Part shown: positions 1 through 10,784 of the stretch, in pieces
Layout of the letters: every line of letters starts with the position of its first letter
Numbering within the stretch: the stretch's first letter is position 1
Assembly: GCA_029959085.1 (NCBI GenBank)
Contig: JARWIR010000016.1
Span: 6,865,441-6,929,440 of the forward strand
Direction of reading: 5' to 3'
Source of the DNA: Nemophila menziesii
Taxonomy: Eukaryota; Streptophyta; Magnoliopsida; Boraginales; Hydrophyllaceae
DNA: 64,000 nt
Position numbers and translations under genes: made by a program
The notes under the pieces: generated by a model
What the model was told of the DNA's origin: nothing
What the model saw: only the letters and a program-made list of their open reading frames with translations
Database searches by the model: none

Positions 1-902
1 GAGAAGTCTGGAAGGAGCCGAGCATCAAATTATGTCATCACAATCCTTTAAATTTGTAATTGTTTCTTTTCTTTCTCTAGTATGAACTAAATTTATTTTA
101 GCTTGAGATTTAGCATATGGGTATGAACCCTAGACTTGTTTTACATCTATTTTAATTTGGGAGTATAATTATTTAAAAGAATTAGTGTTTTATTCTCTGC
201 TTTATGTGCTTTGACTTATTGTCTGTTTTTCTTGCGGTGCGCAACGTATAGGATTACCTTAATAGTAGTTAGATGGTCACCCGGAAGGGGTGTCTAATTA
301 TTAAAACACCACATAAACGTCTAGTGTGCGGTAGTGATCCTGATGGGCTTGCCTAACTAGATAGCCATTAGGGTTTGATTTAACCACCACTCATTATTGC
401 AAACCAGTCTCATCTAAGAACCTAGTGGCGTAGGATTACCTTAGTTAAGTCCCCTGGTAATTGTGAGGTCGCCACCTAAGTCCACCTGGAAGTGGGTTAG
501 GAGGAATTTAGAATCCTGGTTATTGCAATTCTACATAATTCTCCCTTACATGATTAGAATAAACAAGGCTAGTGGGGATTACTTACTATATCTCGAGCTA
601 AACTCTCATACTATCGTCTTCTCTCGTTTAGTTTACTGTCTTTATTTTATTAGTTAATATTCTATTTACAAAAACCCAACAAAAATTATTGTCTTTTGTT
701 TCTTACGTATTGTTATTCTAGCCTTCTTATCTGTACTTGATATTTGCATAAGTTCTCTCTAATTTTCGTAATCTCTGAGGAACGAATTCTATTTATCATT
801 AAAACTTGCATACGATCTGTGATACTAGTGAGTAATGTTTTTAGGCTAGGGTGTATTTGCATCAATTTTATTTATTATTTTATCACACCCTAGTCGACAC
901 CA
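1..902 (+). mobile_element. 3' part of an LTR, same family as the solo LTR at 29227-30684
   Basis: The segment aligns along its length with roughly 29790-30684. Shared blocks include GGAAGGGGTGTCTAATTATT (near 285), CCACATAAACGTC (near 309), ATCATTAAAACTTGCATACG (near 796) and the terminal TTTATCACACCCTAG-CGACACCA. By homology to the solo LTR, whose CA end is fixed by a target duplication, this copy ends at the CA at 901-902. Its 5' part lies outside the window. The two copies have diverged by many substitutions and indels, so they are independent old insertions. No coding capacity is seen. Confidence 0.8.
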
Positions 903-1426
903 GATATCATCGAGATTAATTATTTTGTGGCTTCTGGTTCTTTCTTCCCTTTCTTTATTCTTTAGCATCATATTATTTTCTTTGTTCTTTGTAATCTATG
1001 AACTATTGTTCTACCATTTTAGTTAATGTTGACTAACTCACTTAATCTTTTCGTGTATGGTGTATTTTGTGATAATGTTTCTTCATACTCAAACTTATAT
1101 TTGATTTTTTTTAAAAATAAGGTCATAGATCTTTGAAATTTAATTCATATCAGATATAATTTTTTGTCTTTGTTTCGTATAGATGTGTATATTACAAATG
1201 ATATTTGAGTTTGGGAGCAAGATTTGAAAAACTATTTCATTTCCCTGCACTAGAATATGTTCTTAAATTCATATATGTTACTTAGCATTACTATTGCTAG
1301 GCAATTTTATCGTCCTTTCAGTTGATTTTATATCATTATGGTTTTGAGAGTTTGTGATTCTAAAAAATTAATTTTTTAAACTGTGTGTTGATTCAAAATT
1401 ATTCAAAAGAATTAGATATGTAAGTA
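903..1426. other. AT-rich non-coding DNA after the LTR
   Basis: About 520 bases with no open frame of note. If the LTR to the left belongs to a longer element, this would be its untranslated leader. However, no convincing tRNA-complementary primer-binding site follows position 902, so it may simply be flanking DNA. Confidence 0.4.
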
Positions 1427-3280
1427 CAGTGGCGGAATCAAGATTTTATATTTAGGAGGTCAAGTGAAAGGATTGTAAAAAAATAGGTCATTTAGTTTAT
1501 AAGGCCTACCCACAACCCATATTATCAAAAAACATCAAACCCAGTTGAAACCCAACTAAACCCAACTAATATGGACAAAAAGCCCAAAAAACACCTGCAC
1601 ACCATTATATAATCCCCCATCCCCTTTTTCTCTCTCATCAACCCAACCCACCTCCCCCTCCCGTCAGCTCCCCTTTCTCTTCTCCCTACAATCAGCAAGC
1701 ACCACTGCCACCCCCTACAATCAGCTCCACCCAACCCCAACCAAGCAACCCACCACCGGACACCCTACAATCAGACCCACCCAAGCAACCCACCACCGCC
1801 CCTACAATCAGACCCACCCACCACCACCTCCCACCAGCAACCACCACCATTCGAAACCCCACCATCTTCACCACTGCTCACCGTCGAAGAAGAAGAAGGC
1901 CACCATCGACACCAAAACACCCCATCATCTTCACCACGGCTCACCACCATCGACACAGAACCACCCCACCATCTTCTACACTACTCACCACCATCGACAC
2001 CAACAAGCATCTGCTCACCACCATCTTCCATTCGAAACACACCGCTATCTTCACCACTGCTCAACACGATCGACACCGACCCACCCCACCATCTTCACCA
2101 CTGTAGACATACCATCGACACCGAGCACCCCACCATCTTCACCCCACCATATCTTCACCACCATCAATCTTGCTTACACTGAAAAGCATATCTTCACCAC
2201 CATCGAACCCTAAAACTGTCTGTTGACCTCCGTCGAACCCAACCCCATTATTGGGGTATTCGTGATGGGTGCAAACCGTTGAAGCCCCCATCCCGTGATG
2301 GGTCCAGCCCACCAGCAGCAGCAACGCAATATGGGTCCAGCCCACCAGCAGCGTCAACGAAGTATGGGTCCAACGCACTCCCAAATCAGTATGGGTCCAG
2401 GCCACACATCAATCAACCTCATTCGCCGATTTCAAACCCCTACGCCATTCATGGCTTCAATTCAAACAGCATCGTTAATAAAGAAGTGGATGAGAACATG
2501 GAGAAAAATTGGATGAGAATGAGATTTCTGAAGAGATTAAGGCTGATTCAGCGTTAATAATGATTCATGTACTGATTCATTCTTGTTTTGTTGTTTTGTT
2601 GGCTGAGAATTTTTTTGGGTTTTTGTTTACTGATTCATGTAATTCTGTATATGTTTAGCCCGAATAGTGGTTTTGTTCATTCTTGTTTGGTTTTTATTTA
2701 GTAATGCTAGTCTTGTTTGGTTCTGATTTGAATGCTAGTTCTGTAAATGAATTTAATAAAAAATTTGGTGATTGAATGATTGAATGTGTGTTTATTTGTA
2801 AATGGAATTGGTGAAGACACTGTGGGCAGCCCCATAGTTACTTGTGTGATGTTTTTTGTGCAATAGGTTAATTGTGTTGATTTGGATGATTTTTTTGTTT
2901 GAGATACAGTATGGGGTTGTTTTTGTGGTTTAGGGTCCGTACCCACCGAATTAGTAATCGAGATGGGGTTGGGACGTATGGAAGGTGACTTAGCGTAAAA
3001 TGTAACTTCTACGGGGGGCCGTACCCATCACGAGCAAGGGTAAAATAGACAACAATCTAGCCAACTAGTTAGAAATTGGATGTTTATAGGATTAATTTTT
3101 AGTTGGGAGGTTTAATATAAAGGTTGAAAATAGTTGGCTCTATAAAGTAATTTCCTCTAAAAAAATTGGAGAGGACCTGAACTTATTAATTTTATTTTTT
3201 AATTTTTATAAAGGTGATAATATGGTTTTTTGGAATTTGGGGAGCCTGGACCCAATTGTCATAAGGCAGTTCCGTCCCTG
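1427..3280. mobile_element. hAT-like non-autonomous DNA element with CAGNGRCGGA termini
   Basis: The left end reads CAGTGGCGGAATCAAG and the right end, reverse complemented, reads CAGGGACGGAACTGCC. That is a 16-bp imperfect terminal inverted repeat of the CAGGGGCGGA type common in plant hAT elements. The interior is low complexity: a C/A-rich block of CACCATCTTCACCAC-like words (about 1640-2180), then a tandem array of GGGTCCAGCCCACC words (2295-2410). No transposase is present. The 8 bases flanking each end (TGTAAGTA and TGAGGAAC) do not match, so an insertion duplication is not preserved. Open frames here are repeat-driven and I do not call them genes. Confidence 0.6.
2295..2412. repeat. 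tandem array of about 33 bp built on TGGGTCCAGCCCA
   Basis: Four imperfect copies start near 2300, 2333, 2366 and 2393. Each has an ATGGGTCC core, and the first two are followed by AGCCCACCAGCAGC. The TGGG(N)CCCA palindrome recurs at 2932-2943 and 3016-3026 in the same element, and again as a long array in the unrelated element at 60501-62114. Confidence 0.75.
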
Positions 3281-3782
3281 TGAGGAACAGTATTATGGAT
3301 GCTATATATCCTCTCACATGCCCCGAAACAAATCAAGTCAATACATAATTTTTGTAAAGATTAGCTGCATCGTAGTGTAACACGGGTTCATTATAAATTT
3401 ATTTTGTTAATGAAGGATTGTTTCACTCTATGGTGGAATCTGTTGCTTCTGCGATTGTAAAAAACGAGACTCTCTTAACAATATCAAGTTAATGTTTATG
3501 TAGAGTAGTATTTTATAAGATTTATGAAGTATATTATGCGTTACAATGTCCAATCTATATGATATTTGATTCTTGCTAGCCATATATTATATCAGAAAGA
3601 ATCATGGGAAAATAACGTTAATGAATAAAGTTGTGGTTAAGTTGGTATTGGATTATGTGGAATACGTAAAACGAGTTTTTCCAAATAATATATTAATTTC
3701 GATAATTATATGTAGTTAATAATACATAAGCATGATATTTTATACTAAAATATAACCATTATTCCTTTCAACTCTTCAATCA
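3281..3782. other. intergenic, AT-rich, nothing recognised
   Basis: About 500 bases downstream of the small minus-strand ORF. No open frame, repeat structure or RNA gene was recognised. Confidence 0.5.
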
Positions 3783-4037
3783 TTACTTCTTATCAAGCGT
3801 GATAGACTCAATGGTTACCTTATACACATCATGGATACGCTCAATGGATGTCTTAGCTGGACCGGAAACAGTAACTTCAAAACTCGGCGTACGAAGGCAT
3901 TTACCAATCACAATAATTGAAGTTGTGATTACACCAACGAAGATGGAAGCAATCGCAACCTTTTGCCAAATACCGATTCCTTTGCTATCGTTGCCGTTGC
4001 TATTCTTGCCGTCTCCGTTCTTTCCGATGTTACTCAT
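3783..4037 (-). CDS. hypothetical 84-residue single-pass membrane protein
   Basis: I chose the internal ATG at 4037 (MSNIGKNGDG). The frame stays open for 36 codons upstream, but that extension reads through AT-rich leader and looks less protein-like. From the chosen start there is a Gly/Asn/Lys/Ser-rich hydrophilic N-terminus (1-25), one hydrophobic helix of about 22 residues (roughly 29-50, core VAIASIFVGVITTSIIVIG), then a charged C-terminal tail of about 34 residues with one Cys near the membrane exit. There is no signal peptide and no recognised family motif. The layout would suit a small tail-anchored or type II protein. A TATA-like TATAGTATAAAG lies upstream on the same strand near 4105. 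It may be a chance ORF. I do not assign a function. Confidence 0.3.
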   Translation of the reverse strand: MSNIGKNGDGKNSNGNDSKGIGIWQKVAIASIFVGVITTSIIVIGKCLRTPSFEVTVSGPAKTSIERIHDVYKVTIESITLDKK

Positions 4038-4145
4038 CTTCTCGCTTTTCTTCTTTGTAATAATTACTGTATATACTAAAAGCTCTTCCAGTATACAAAA
4101 TTTATAGTATAAAGTAGGGTAGAGCCGAGGCAAAAGATATAGCAA

Positions 4146-4650
4146 ACCCTAACCCTACACTTTTAGGCCCACCAGCACCTTTGCAGATTTTTCTTAAAAA
4201 AAGAAATAATAATATATTTTTTTTAAATAAGACTTAATTGCAAGTTATAAAAGTATTTTCAATTTAATATATCACAATTATTTTTATTTTTTACTTTTAT
4301 TATAAAATATTTATTTATTTTAAGATTATTATATATTCCCTAACTAAAATTTCACTACAGGTCTCCCATATTATACATAAAGTACTACAGGATAGTCCCT
4401 ATGATAATTACATTTTTAGTTAATTGCGCTATAAAGTCCTTCATTATACTACTGAATTTCGTAGGCATATACGATAAATTCAATTATAGCCTAAAAAAGA
4501 CAATTTTTAAAAAGTAAGGGGGAGCAAGTTTAGATATATTGCTCATGTGCAGGAGTTCACAAAATGCTCTACAAGGGAAAAAACTATTATTACTGGTACT
4601 GTAAATTATCTTAGCATAGTATTTACTTTTATTTTAGCTTAGACACACTT
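4146..4650. other. AT-rich non-coding DNA with degraded short repeats
   Basis: Contains TAATTGCGCTATAAAGTCC near 4421, a word that returns as TAATTGCTCTATAAGTCC near 4811 inside the MSH5 relic, together with ACTACAGG/CTGTAGGTCCC words. These look like remnants of a small dispersed repeat. No coding capacity was seen. Confidence 0.4.
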
Positions 4651-4652
4651 AC

Positions 4653-5560
4653 CTTGTGAAAAGCTGTGCAGTCACTATTCGTACATAGAGAGTTGAATTT
4701 CTGAGGAAACACAACAAACCACCAAATTAGCATGTAATATTTATATCATACAATGGAAAATAAGAGAACAAGTCAATTTCACTATAGGTCCCAATAAGAT
4801 TTTGTGGAGTTAATTGCTCTATAAGTCCTATATTATGCAAAAATTGCACTGTAGGTCCCTACACTTGTTTCATGAAAGCAACAAAAGAAAAATATTCACC
4901 TTTAGTATGTAAGGTACATCCTTCACAGATTCTTTTTGTTCCAAGATATCTTATTCTGATCAAAGAAACATAATAACAGAAATTATGATATTTCATGACT
5001 TTAAAAAGCGCATTGTAGAAAATTTGCATAACTAAGTCATTAAGGATACTGCATCAAAACCAGATGGGATTAGCTCACTGGCCAGGGCCTTGGTCTACCA
5101 ATCTAGTGGTGCAGGTTCGAACCGAGTCAATGACTCCGAGTCCAAAGTGGCTCTCCAATGTAACCAAAAAAAGGATACTGCATCAAGGCAATTATTCAAA
5201 TTATTCAGATCTAGAATGGGTCTGAGGAACTAATTACTGGTACAAAGCATATTATTAGTCCAAGTAATGGTCAGCTATAAGTATAGTAGTAATGACAAAA
5301 CTAACCTCAAGAGACGCCTTCCCATGGGCGTTACACACTGAAAAAATAAAGGATTTCAGAAGATGAGATCTTAGTGACTGAGTCAAGTGTAATTGATGCA
5401 CTACCATTTTTATTTTGCTCAAGAGTATTAATTATTCTTTCATTCTTTAATATTGCAAGAAGTCCACCACTTGCTCGAACTTGAATTTCACTTTGTATCT
5501 CCATCATAGAATTGAGCTGCAATTTGATCAACTTTAGTAATCTTTGTACTCTAATAGTAT
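4653..5560 (-). pseudogene. MSH5: MSH5 (MutS homologue 5) exon remnants
   Basis: MSH5 is a meiosis-specific MutS protein that acts with MSH4 to stabilise crossover intermediates. Five pieces in gene order survive on the minus strand. (1) About 5560-5365 encodes a block with [14 protein letters not shown] and [16 protein letters not shown]. (2) 5337-5306 encodes [11 protein letters not shown], with a TTTTTTCAG acceptor and a GTTAG donor. (3) 5221 downwards encodes PILDLNNLNNCLDAVSL after a CTCAG acceptor and is cut by a SINE. (4) About 4950-4900 encodes DILEQKESVKDVPYILK, with a GTGAAT donor. (5) 4700-4653 encodes KFNSLCTNSDCTAFHK between a CTCAG acceptor and GTAAGT donor. The intron after piece 1 is collapsed, and the N-terminal region and ATPase domain are absent. 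It is therefore a dead fragment copied with its introns. Family assignment is from memory of MSH5 motifs ([30 protein letters not shown]). Confidence 0.75.
5058..5170 (+). mobile_element. tRNA-derived SINE, family 1, copy 1
   Basis: A 113-bp insertion flanked by a perfect 16-bp target duplication AAGGATACTGCATCAA (5042-5057 and 5171-5186). The head contains an RNA polymerase III A-box-like GGGATTAGCTCACTGG (from 5065). A perfect B box GGTTCGAACC lies at 5114-5123. It ends in an A-rich tail (ACCAAAAA) after CTCTCCAATGTAACC. It sits inside the MSH5-derived exon encoding LNNCLDAVS. A related copy lies in reverse at 17070-17192. Confidence 0.93.
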
Positions 5561-5574
5561 CCATGATCAAATAA

Positions 5575-5880
5575 AGAGTTCTTTAGTTCTGTCTCGTGCT
5601 TTATCACCACAAACTGAAATAATATAAGCCAAGAGGATCATTAAAAACCCACTAAACGGATCAGCTAAATACGTGATTAGTTTGGGAAGGAAGATACAAG
5701 ATCAACAAATACTCTTATACCTTTAATGCCTCCTTGAGAGCTTTCACCTGCTCATTATCCCTGTGGATGTTTCTAGACGCTTGATCTGCAAGTTTTCTTC
5801 AAATTGTCATGATATCATTCATCAATAATAAGTTTGTTCAAATTGTTTCCTCCTTTCTGGCTGCTTGTAAATCAGTATCT
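5575..5880 (-). other. exon-like remnant of unknown origin
   Basis: On the minus strand a short frame reads LADQASRNIHRDNEQVKALK and on to a plausible donor (AAG/GTATAAG near 5720). A second stretch follows a TTATTTCAG acceptor near 5620. I do not recognise the protein. It may belong to the same captured or duplicated segment as the MSH5 relic, or be its lost upstream part. Confidence 0.3.
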
Positions 5881-6855
5881 TTTCTAAAATGAGATAAAGC
5901 AAGAAGCCATTAAAGAGCTTCAAGAATAGCAGTAAAGGAAGAAGAAAGATAAAAACGAAAATGAGAGAGAATAATTAAGAGGTTTCCTTATTAGCTGGCA
6001 ATTGTACTTTATATAGCTACTAGTACATAGTAATCTAGTCTATAGCTAATCAACCCTAACTAACTTGTACCAAACTTGTTTCCTCTTTAGTGCACTTCAG
6101 TGTCCCTGTAATTGCTTCATATAGTTAGTTTATTTAATTCTTTCTTTTCTAACTCAGCAAACGTACTCTAAGATCTCTCCACAAGTGGAACGTGAATGTT
6201 AAGAATATTCAACTTGAAGAGATATTGTTATGAAAAGGTAAAGAATTAAGAGGTTTTTGTAAAATTATCTGCAAATTGTAAAGTTGATGGAATATAAAAA
6301 AGTTTTATAATCCCATTTTTAGCATGTCTCTAGTTATACAATTTATATCGACGTATTTGGTTCGTTCATGTTAAACCGGATTAGTGGACATAGCAATAGC
6401 TGATTTGCTATCTAAATATACAAGATCCGGAGATGGATGAGAAAGTCCATAACCCTGTAAGGCGTATAAAAGCCATTAATTCTCACAAGTTGTAGCAACT
6501 ACGACTCTATATTCCGCTTCAGCTGACGACTTACCTATGGTAGATTGCTTTTTGTTTTTCCATGAGATAAGTGAATCACCAAGGAAAATTACAAAAAACC
6601 AGTTATACTTCGACGTGTATCAAGACAACCAGCCCAGTCACTATCACAAAAGGCTTTGATTTTTACTTCTGGCGTAGAAGAAAAGAAAATACCTTGTCCT
6701 GGAGTTTCTTTTATGTATCGAAGAACTCGTTGGGCAGCATTCCAATGATTTATTGAAGGTTTAGAGAGAAATTGGCTGAGGCAATTTACAGAGTATGATA
6801 AGTCTGGGCGAGTAATATATAGTCATATATGCGCGTTCAAAGTAATCACCGGTTT
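5880..6855 (-). mobile_element. Copia fragment: end of pol plus an LTR
   Basis: Reading the minus strand from about 6830, a Ty1-Copia polyprotein end can be followed through stops: [67 protein letters not shown] and LQFADNFTKTS near 6260. These are the end of reverse transcriptase and RNase H. Further down is LTR-like DNA with a TATA element (GCTATATAAAGTAC near 6018). The 5' side is cut off at about 6855, where the LTR of the next Copia element begins. This is the older element, invaded by the younger one. Several in-frame stops make it inactive. Confidence 0.75.
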
Positions 6856-7811
6856 TGACAAAATAGAAATGGTTTTCCAAAAAACAAAAGAATTAAAATT
6901 CGATTTTTATGTAAACTAACTATTACAAAAAAATGAATTACGATTACAAGAAAATGAAATACACTTACACGGAAAGAAAGCAATCACAATTACACCTATG
7001 GTTGTTAAAAAGATATTCCGGCGTACTGGTATCTCTAACGGAAACGAAACTAACTTAGCGTTTTTTATAGAGAAAGTGAGGCAGAGTGTTATTCTTTGCT
7101 GGTATTGGTGGAGTGAGAGCTCTTTATATATGGGAGAGGTGAGGAGTCAAACCTATGCCATCAGAACGTCCCCATTAAGTCCCTTGATTACCTCACGTAA
7201 TTGACTTGATTGGGTTGACGGTTTTGATTGCCTCTTAATAACCACGTTTTTTATATTCTGTAACAGCTGCTTGACTTGATATTCCCACGTGTTGACTATC
7301 TTCTTGTAACAGTTGATGGAATATTCTCCTTAACGCGTGCGTGATTGGTGGAGACTGGTCTATACGTTTATCTTTTGGTTGAGTTTGAATTGTCAACGAC
7401 CACTATAAGAACTAATAGGAAAACCCATTTCATTATTCATTTTTCATGTTTTGACTCCCCAACTCCCCCACGAGCCCACGACCCACGCCGTCGCTGGTGC
7501 CGGGCCGGGCGGGTGGGTGGTGGTGGTGCGCTCGTGTGGGGCTTTATTATTCCCTTTTAGCTTCCACAGTGACTAGTTATTGTAATAGGAATACATAGGT
7601 AAGTTATTTTATATAGATAAAATTTCTTACTCACCTCTTATGTGGGACAAATTCCTTCACAAAAGTTGTCTTTTCCACTTTTCAAAGGGAATGGGAAGAG
7701 TCTTAGTTAATCCTCTATATTAATCTAAGTCTCTTCCACTTCTCCTAAAAGAAAATGATCGGATTATAGATTATACTCTTAAATTAATCATTGTATAACT
7801 TTAATCCAACA
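6856..7811 (-). mobile_element. 3' LTR of the Copia element at 6856-10780
   Basis: On the minus strand the LTR starts TGTTGGATTAAAG at 7811, directly after a purine tract GAGTGGGGGAT (about 7822-7812), the expected polypurine tract. A TATA box (CCATATATAAAGAG, minus strand) lies near 7132-7118. The far end is less certain: TGACAAAATAG at 6856 would give a CA terminus, and the Copia fragment to the left stops being recognisable there. The matching 5' LTR is missing because the element is truncated at about 10785. Confidence 0.65.
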
Positions 7812-8347
7812 ATCCCCCACTCAGGGTCTTTTGGAGAGGCAGTGATAAGGTTTCCACACCTATCAGCATTTGGGTGAATTGTACTTAAGTGGCAATAACT
7901 TTCTATTTGAATTGACACGTAGTGAAGTGAGGCAACCACCGAATCCCGTTTAAGTGAACTTACTCTTGAACTTAACGGTTTTCGATCGAGACCCCCACAT
8001 CACATACTCTACCCTGCTGAAAGCTATTGTTCCCTCGAACATCACCTTTCAGTTCATCAAGTCCTTCTCTAAGGACCACCCTTTATGGGCTATGAACTTT
8101 TTTGGATTTCTTTATTTTAAGATCGTTTAAGGACGTCTCCTTTTAACATTCTATTATGAAGTTTGGGTCTCGTGATTACCCGTGAATTCATCAAGTCCTT
8201 CTCGAAAGGACCACCATTTAGGTTATGAATTATCTATGAGTTTAAACACTCATTACGTCTTATTCATCAAGTCCTTCTCAACAGGACCACCACAAGTGGC
8301 TATGAATTTTAAGACGACTTTGTTTTGAGCCATAGGGATGGAGAGAA
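7812..8347 (-). repeat. Copia 3' non-coding region with three hairpin-like repeats
   Basis: Between the pol stop and the polypurine tract lie three imperfect copies of a ~48-bp unit: TTCATCAAGTCCTTCTC, then AGGACCACC, then a variable spacer and GGCTATGAA. They start near 8053, 8189 and 8262. The ends of each unit (TTCATCA... and ...TATGAA) and the centre (GTCCTTCTC..AAGGAC) are self-complementary, so each could fold as a hairpin in the RNA. Confidence 0.65.
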
Positions 8348-10780
8348 TCACATTGACTCATTGGTCACATGTTCCCCATTAATGGGTTTCAATCCCATCC
8401 CCCTCGACGTCTCCAGGACTACTCTCCTGGTTAAGCCTTTGGTTAATAGATCAGCTAGGTTGTTCTCAGATCGTACATATTTCAAGGCTATCACACCATT
8501 TTTCAGTAACTGTCTTACTGACCCATGTCTGATGCGAATATGTCTCTTATTCCCATTATAGGCGCTATTATGAGCGACTCCAATGGCTGCTTGTGAATCA
8601 CAGTGGATACACACAGGTGTGGCACTTCCTTCCCAAAGTGGAACATCTGATAGGAGACTTCTCAACCACTCAGCTTCTTGCCCAGCTAACTCTAGTGCTA
8701 TGAAATCAGACTCCATGGTGGAGCGTGCTATACAAGTCTGTTTGGAAGACTTTCACGATACATCACCTCCCCCTAAGGAGAACACATAGCCACTGGTGGA
8801 GTTTACTTCGTCATTGTTAGAGATCCAGTTTGCATCACAAAATCCCTCAAGGACTGCAGGGAATTTGTTATAGTGCAAGCCTAGATCAAAGATACCCCTT
8901 AAGTACTTCAATAGACAGCGAAGTGCAACCCAGTGGTCACTGCTCGGGTTATGAGTATGGCGACTAAGTCTACTCACGGCATAAGAAATATGGGGTCGAG
9001 TATAGTTCATCAAGAACATCACACTCCCTATGATCTTAGCATATTCATTTTGGGTTATAGCATTTTCCAACGTGTTTGGATAAATGAATGCTGGAATCAT
9101 AAGGAGTATTTACAGGCGTTACCTCAAAGGAATTGAACTTCTTCATCGTCCTTTCTACGTAATGAGACTGATTCGGGGTAATACCATTACTGCTCCTAAT
9201 GATTTTTTACCCCAAGTATTACATCAGCTTCTCCCATATCTTTCATGTCGAATCTGGAAGACAAAAAGCGTTTAGTCTCATTTATAATATGAATAGTAGT
9301 ACCAAAGATGAGCATGTCATCTACATAGAGGCAGATGATAACACACTCTAAATTTGTTACCTTGGAGTAAACACATGAATCAGAAGTGTTAGCTACAAAA
9401 CCATCTGAAATAAGAGTACTATCTAGTTTTTCATACCAATTTTTTGGTGCCTGTTTCAAACCATACAAGGATTTTTTCAACTTACACACTTTGTCCCCTT
9501 GACCAGGGACCACACACCCTTCAGGTTGAGCCATGTAGATCTCTTCATTTATATCTCCGTTCAGGAACGCTGTTTTGACATCCATTTGATGTATTACAAG
9601 TTTGTGAATGACGGCTAGAGCAATAAGGGTTCTTATCGTGGCAATTTTGGTCACTGGGGAGTAAGTGTCAAAGTAGTCTAAACCTTTGTTTTGGGTGAAG
9701 CCCTTAATAACAAGTTTTGCTTTGAATTTTTCTATTGAGCCATCAGGTCTCAACTTTTTCTTAAAAATCCATTTGCTACTAATAGGTTTGCTACCCCTAG
9801 GTAAGTCGGTTAGTTCCCATGTACGGTTACTTTTAATAGACTCAAGTTCACTATTAATGGCCTCTTTTCAAAAACTACAATCTATAGATTTTAAAGCATC
9901 GCCAGAAGTTTTTGGGTCTTCCTTCATGAGGAGGCAGTTGACTACCTGTTCGTTTAATAGGTCAATGTGAAAACCTTCGGTCATAAAGGCTGTTATAAAG
10001 TCAGGGCCGAAGCTGCACTCGATCCTACGCCTCTGACTTCTCCTAGGTTCTTCCTCGGGAATACTACTAGGCTCCATGGAAGTGGAGGGGTTAGAATAAA
10101 CATCACAAAGAGGTAAAACATCATTAGTAGATAAGTTATCAACAGGTAAAGAAGCATTGACAGTATTTCAATTTTTTAAGGGGAAAACATGTTCAAAGAA
10201 CTCAGCATCTCTAGATTCACAAATAGAGTTATCATCCAAGGACAAGAATCTGTATGCCGCACTATTTTGAGCGTACCCTATAAAAATTGAGTCAACAGTT
10301 TTGGGTCCTACGTTGACAGTGTTAAAATCAGGTAGTTTGACTTTGGCTAGGCACCCCCACACTTTTAAAAATTTCAGGTTTGGTGGAAAACCCTTCTGCA
10401 TCTCATAAGGGGTCTTTTCTAGGGATTTATATGGTACCCTATTAAGTACATAACAGGCTGATAAAACAAATTCCCCCCACATGTTGTTTGGTAAACCTGA
10501 ACTTATTAACATGGCATTCATGGTCTCTTTAAGGGACCTATTCTTTCTTTCTGCTATGCCGTTTTGTTGGGGTGTATAAGGGGCAGTAAGTTCATGGATA
10601 ATCCCATTGGTTTCACAAAACTCTTTAAGGTAATTAGAACTATACTCCCCTCCTCTATCATACCTAAGTCGTTTGATTTTACAGTCTAGTTGGTTTTCAA
10701 CTTCAGCTTTATATTTTAAAAACGCATTTTCTGCCTCATCTTTAGTTTTAAGAAGATACACTTTAGTAAACCTAGATTAG
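8348..10780 (-). pseudogene. Ty1-Copia polyprotein (integrase, RT, RNase H), broken
   Basis: Minus-strand pieces run in order. 10780-10168 is the integrase core and C-terminus (RLRYDRGGEYSSNYLKEF, APYTPQQNGIAERKNRSLKE, SIFIGYAQNS). 10077-9868 is the linker. 9753-9196 is reverse transcriptase (TAFLNGDINEEIYM, CLYVDDMLIFG with the catalytic DD). 9100-8753 continues RT into RNase H. 8716-8348 finishes RNase H (CDSQAAIGVAHN, NNLADLLTKGL). The pieces are separated by stops or frameshifts. Gag, protease and the integrase N-terminus are missing, because the element is cut at about 10785 where LINE sequence starts. Motif spacing fits the Tork-like side of Copia, which is an inference. Confidence 0.88.
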
Positions 10781-10784
10781 TCAT

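Noticed and set aside
903..925. Primer-binding site after the LTR at 1-902
   Set aside because: GATATCATCGAG only weakly resembles the complement of initiator Met tRNA and no polyprotein follows.
1525..2557. Several 60-92 codon frames on both strands
   Set aside because: They are shadows of CACCATCTTCACC and GGGTCCAGCCCACC repeats in the hAT-like element.
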